Below, piece after piece: positions 63,969 to 64,000 of a stretch of DNA of 64,000 nucleotides. Location of the stretch: assembly GCF_026586665.1 (NCBI RefSeq), contig NZ_JAODIY010000005.1, positions 124,001 to 188,000 on the forward strand, read 5' to 3'. A model generated the notes under the pieces. That model saw only the letters and a list, made by a program, of their open reading frames with translations, was not told where the DNA came from and searched no databases. The position numbers were made by a program, and so were the translations under genes. Source of the DNA: Halovenus rubra. Its GTDB lineage: Archaea > Halobacteriota > Halobacteria > Halobacteriales > Haloarculaceae. Position 1 is the stretch's first letter; each line of letters opens with the position of its first letter.

Positions 63969-64000
63969 CTGTTGTCATACTCGCAGGTGAACTGTAAAAT

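Noticed and set aside
1-64000. CRISPR arrays, rRNA genes or large insertion sequences
   Set aside because: No regular direct repeats with spacers, no 16S/23S/5S segments and no intact transposase gene were seen.

Overview
The window is chromosomal DNA from a haloarchaeon (class Halobacteria). The evidence is an acidic, Asp/Glu-rich proteome, an EF-1alpha/uS10/tRNA-Ala block, both archaeosine enzymes (TgtA and ArcS), archaeal Pus10, the mevalonate kinase/isopentenyl phosphate kinase/GGPP synthase set, a SPVIG-type archaeal pilin, CheF, UPF0058, a Bat-type HTH protein, Tat lipoproteins and a tRNA-Gln with an intron. Base composition sampled by eye is roughly 52-63% G+C, low to moderate for the class. 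I do not assign a genus.

Layout. 0-5.2 kb: the end of an EMC3/DUF106 membrane insertase gene, an ABC ATPase/permease pair, a DUF1028 protein, a frameshifted ABC-2 permease, a small zinc protein and a Nudix hydrolase. 5.5-10.2 kb: one very large REC-GAF-PAS histidine kinase. 10.3-17.4 kb: a tRNA-modification block of tgtA, an Nmad3-like protein, an EamA exporter, arcS, a tiny Cys-rich protein and pus10. 17.5-21.4 kb: S9 peptidase, UspA and a type IV pilin. 21.4-22.9 kb: decayed accessory DNA beside tRNA-Ala. 23-26.2 kb: uS10, EF-1alpha, homoserine dehydrogenase and an ACT regulator.

26.4-35.1 kb: a nuclease-like DUF5784 protein, a dipeptide-type ABC system (two convergent permease genes and a Tat lipoprotein whose two halves look circularly permuted), a PAP2 phosphatase, a Leu/Phe/Val dehydrogenase and NurA. 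35.4-40.2 kb: a short Bat-type HTH, DoxX, a transducer that seems to lack the CheA/CheW-binding hairpin tip, three small proteins and tRNA-Gln. 40.2-45.9 kb: a disulfide oxidoreductase and acyl-CoA metabolism genes (thioesterase, MaoC, enoyl-CoA hydratase, thiolase) with a matrixin-like lipoprotein among them.

46-52.7 kb: isoprenoid lipid genes (mvk, ipk, idsA), interrupted by an acidic-tailed membrane protein, cheF, a stretch able to fold into a multibranched RNA, and RNase J. 52.8-58.9 kb: enoyl-CoA hydratase, UPF0058, a ribbon-helix-helix protein, menaquinone genes menF-menD, a membrane J-protein and an SufU scaffold. 59-62.6 kb: tRNA-Ile(CAT), a small island carrying an intact copy of a gene that is broken near tRNA-Ala, a truncated remnant of a third lipoprotein gene, and two tandem iron-type binding lipoproteins behind a near-perfect DtxR-like operator, followed by a MITE-like inverted-repeat element. 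The window closes with a small membrane protein and a CBS plus HEPN-like protein.

The items most worth checking are the candidate structured RNA upstream of rnj, the permuted binding protein, the tip-less transducer, the Nmad3-like protein between the two archaeosine genes, the linked islands at two tRNA genes, and the CBS-HEPN protein.
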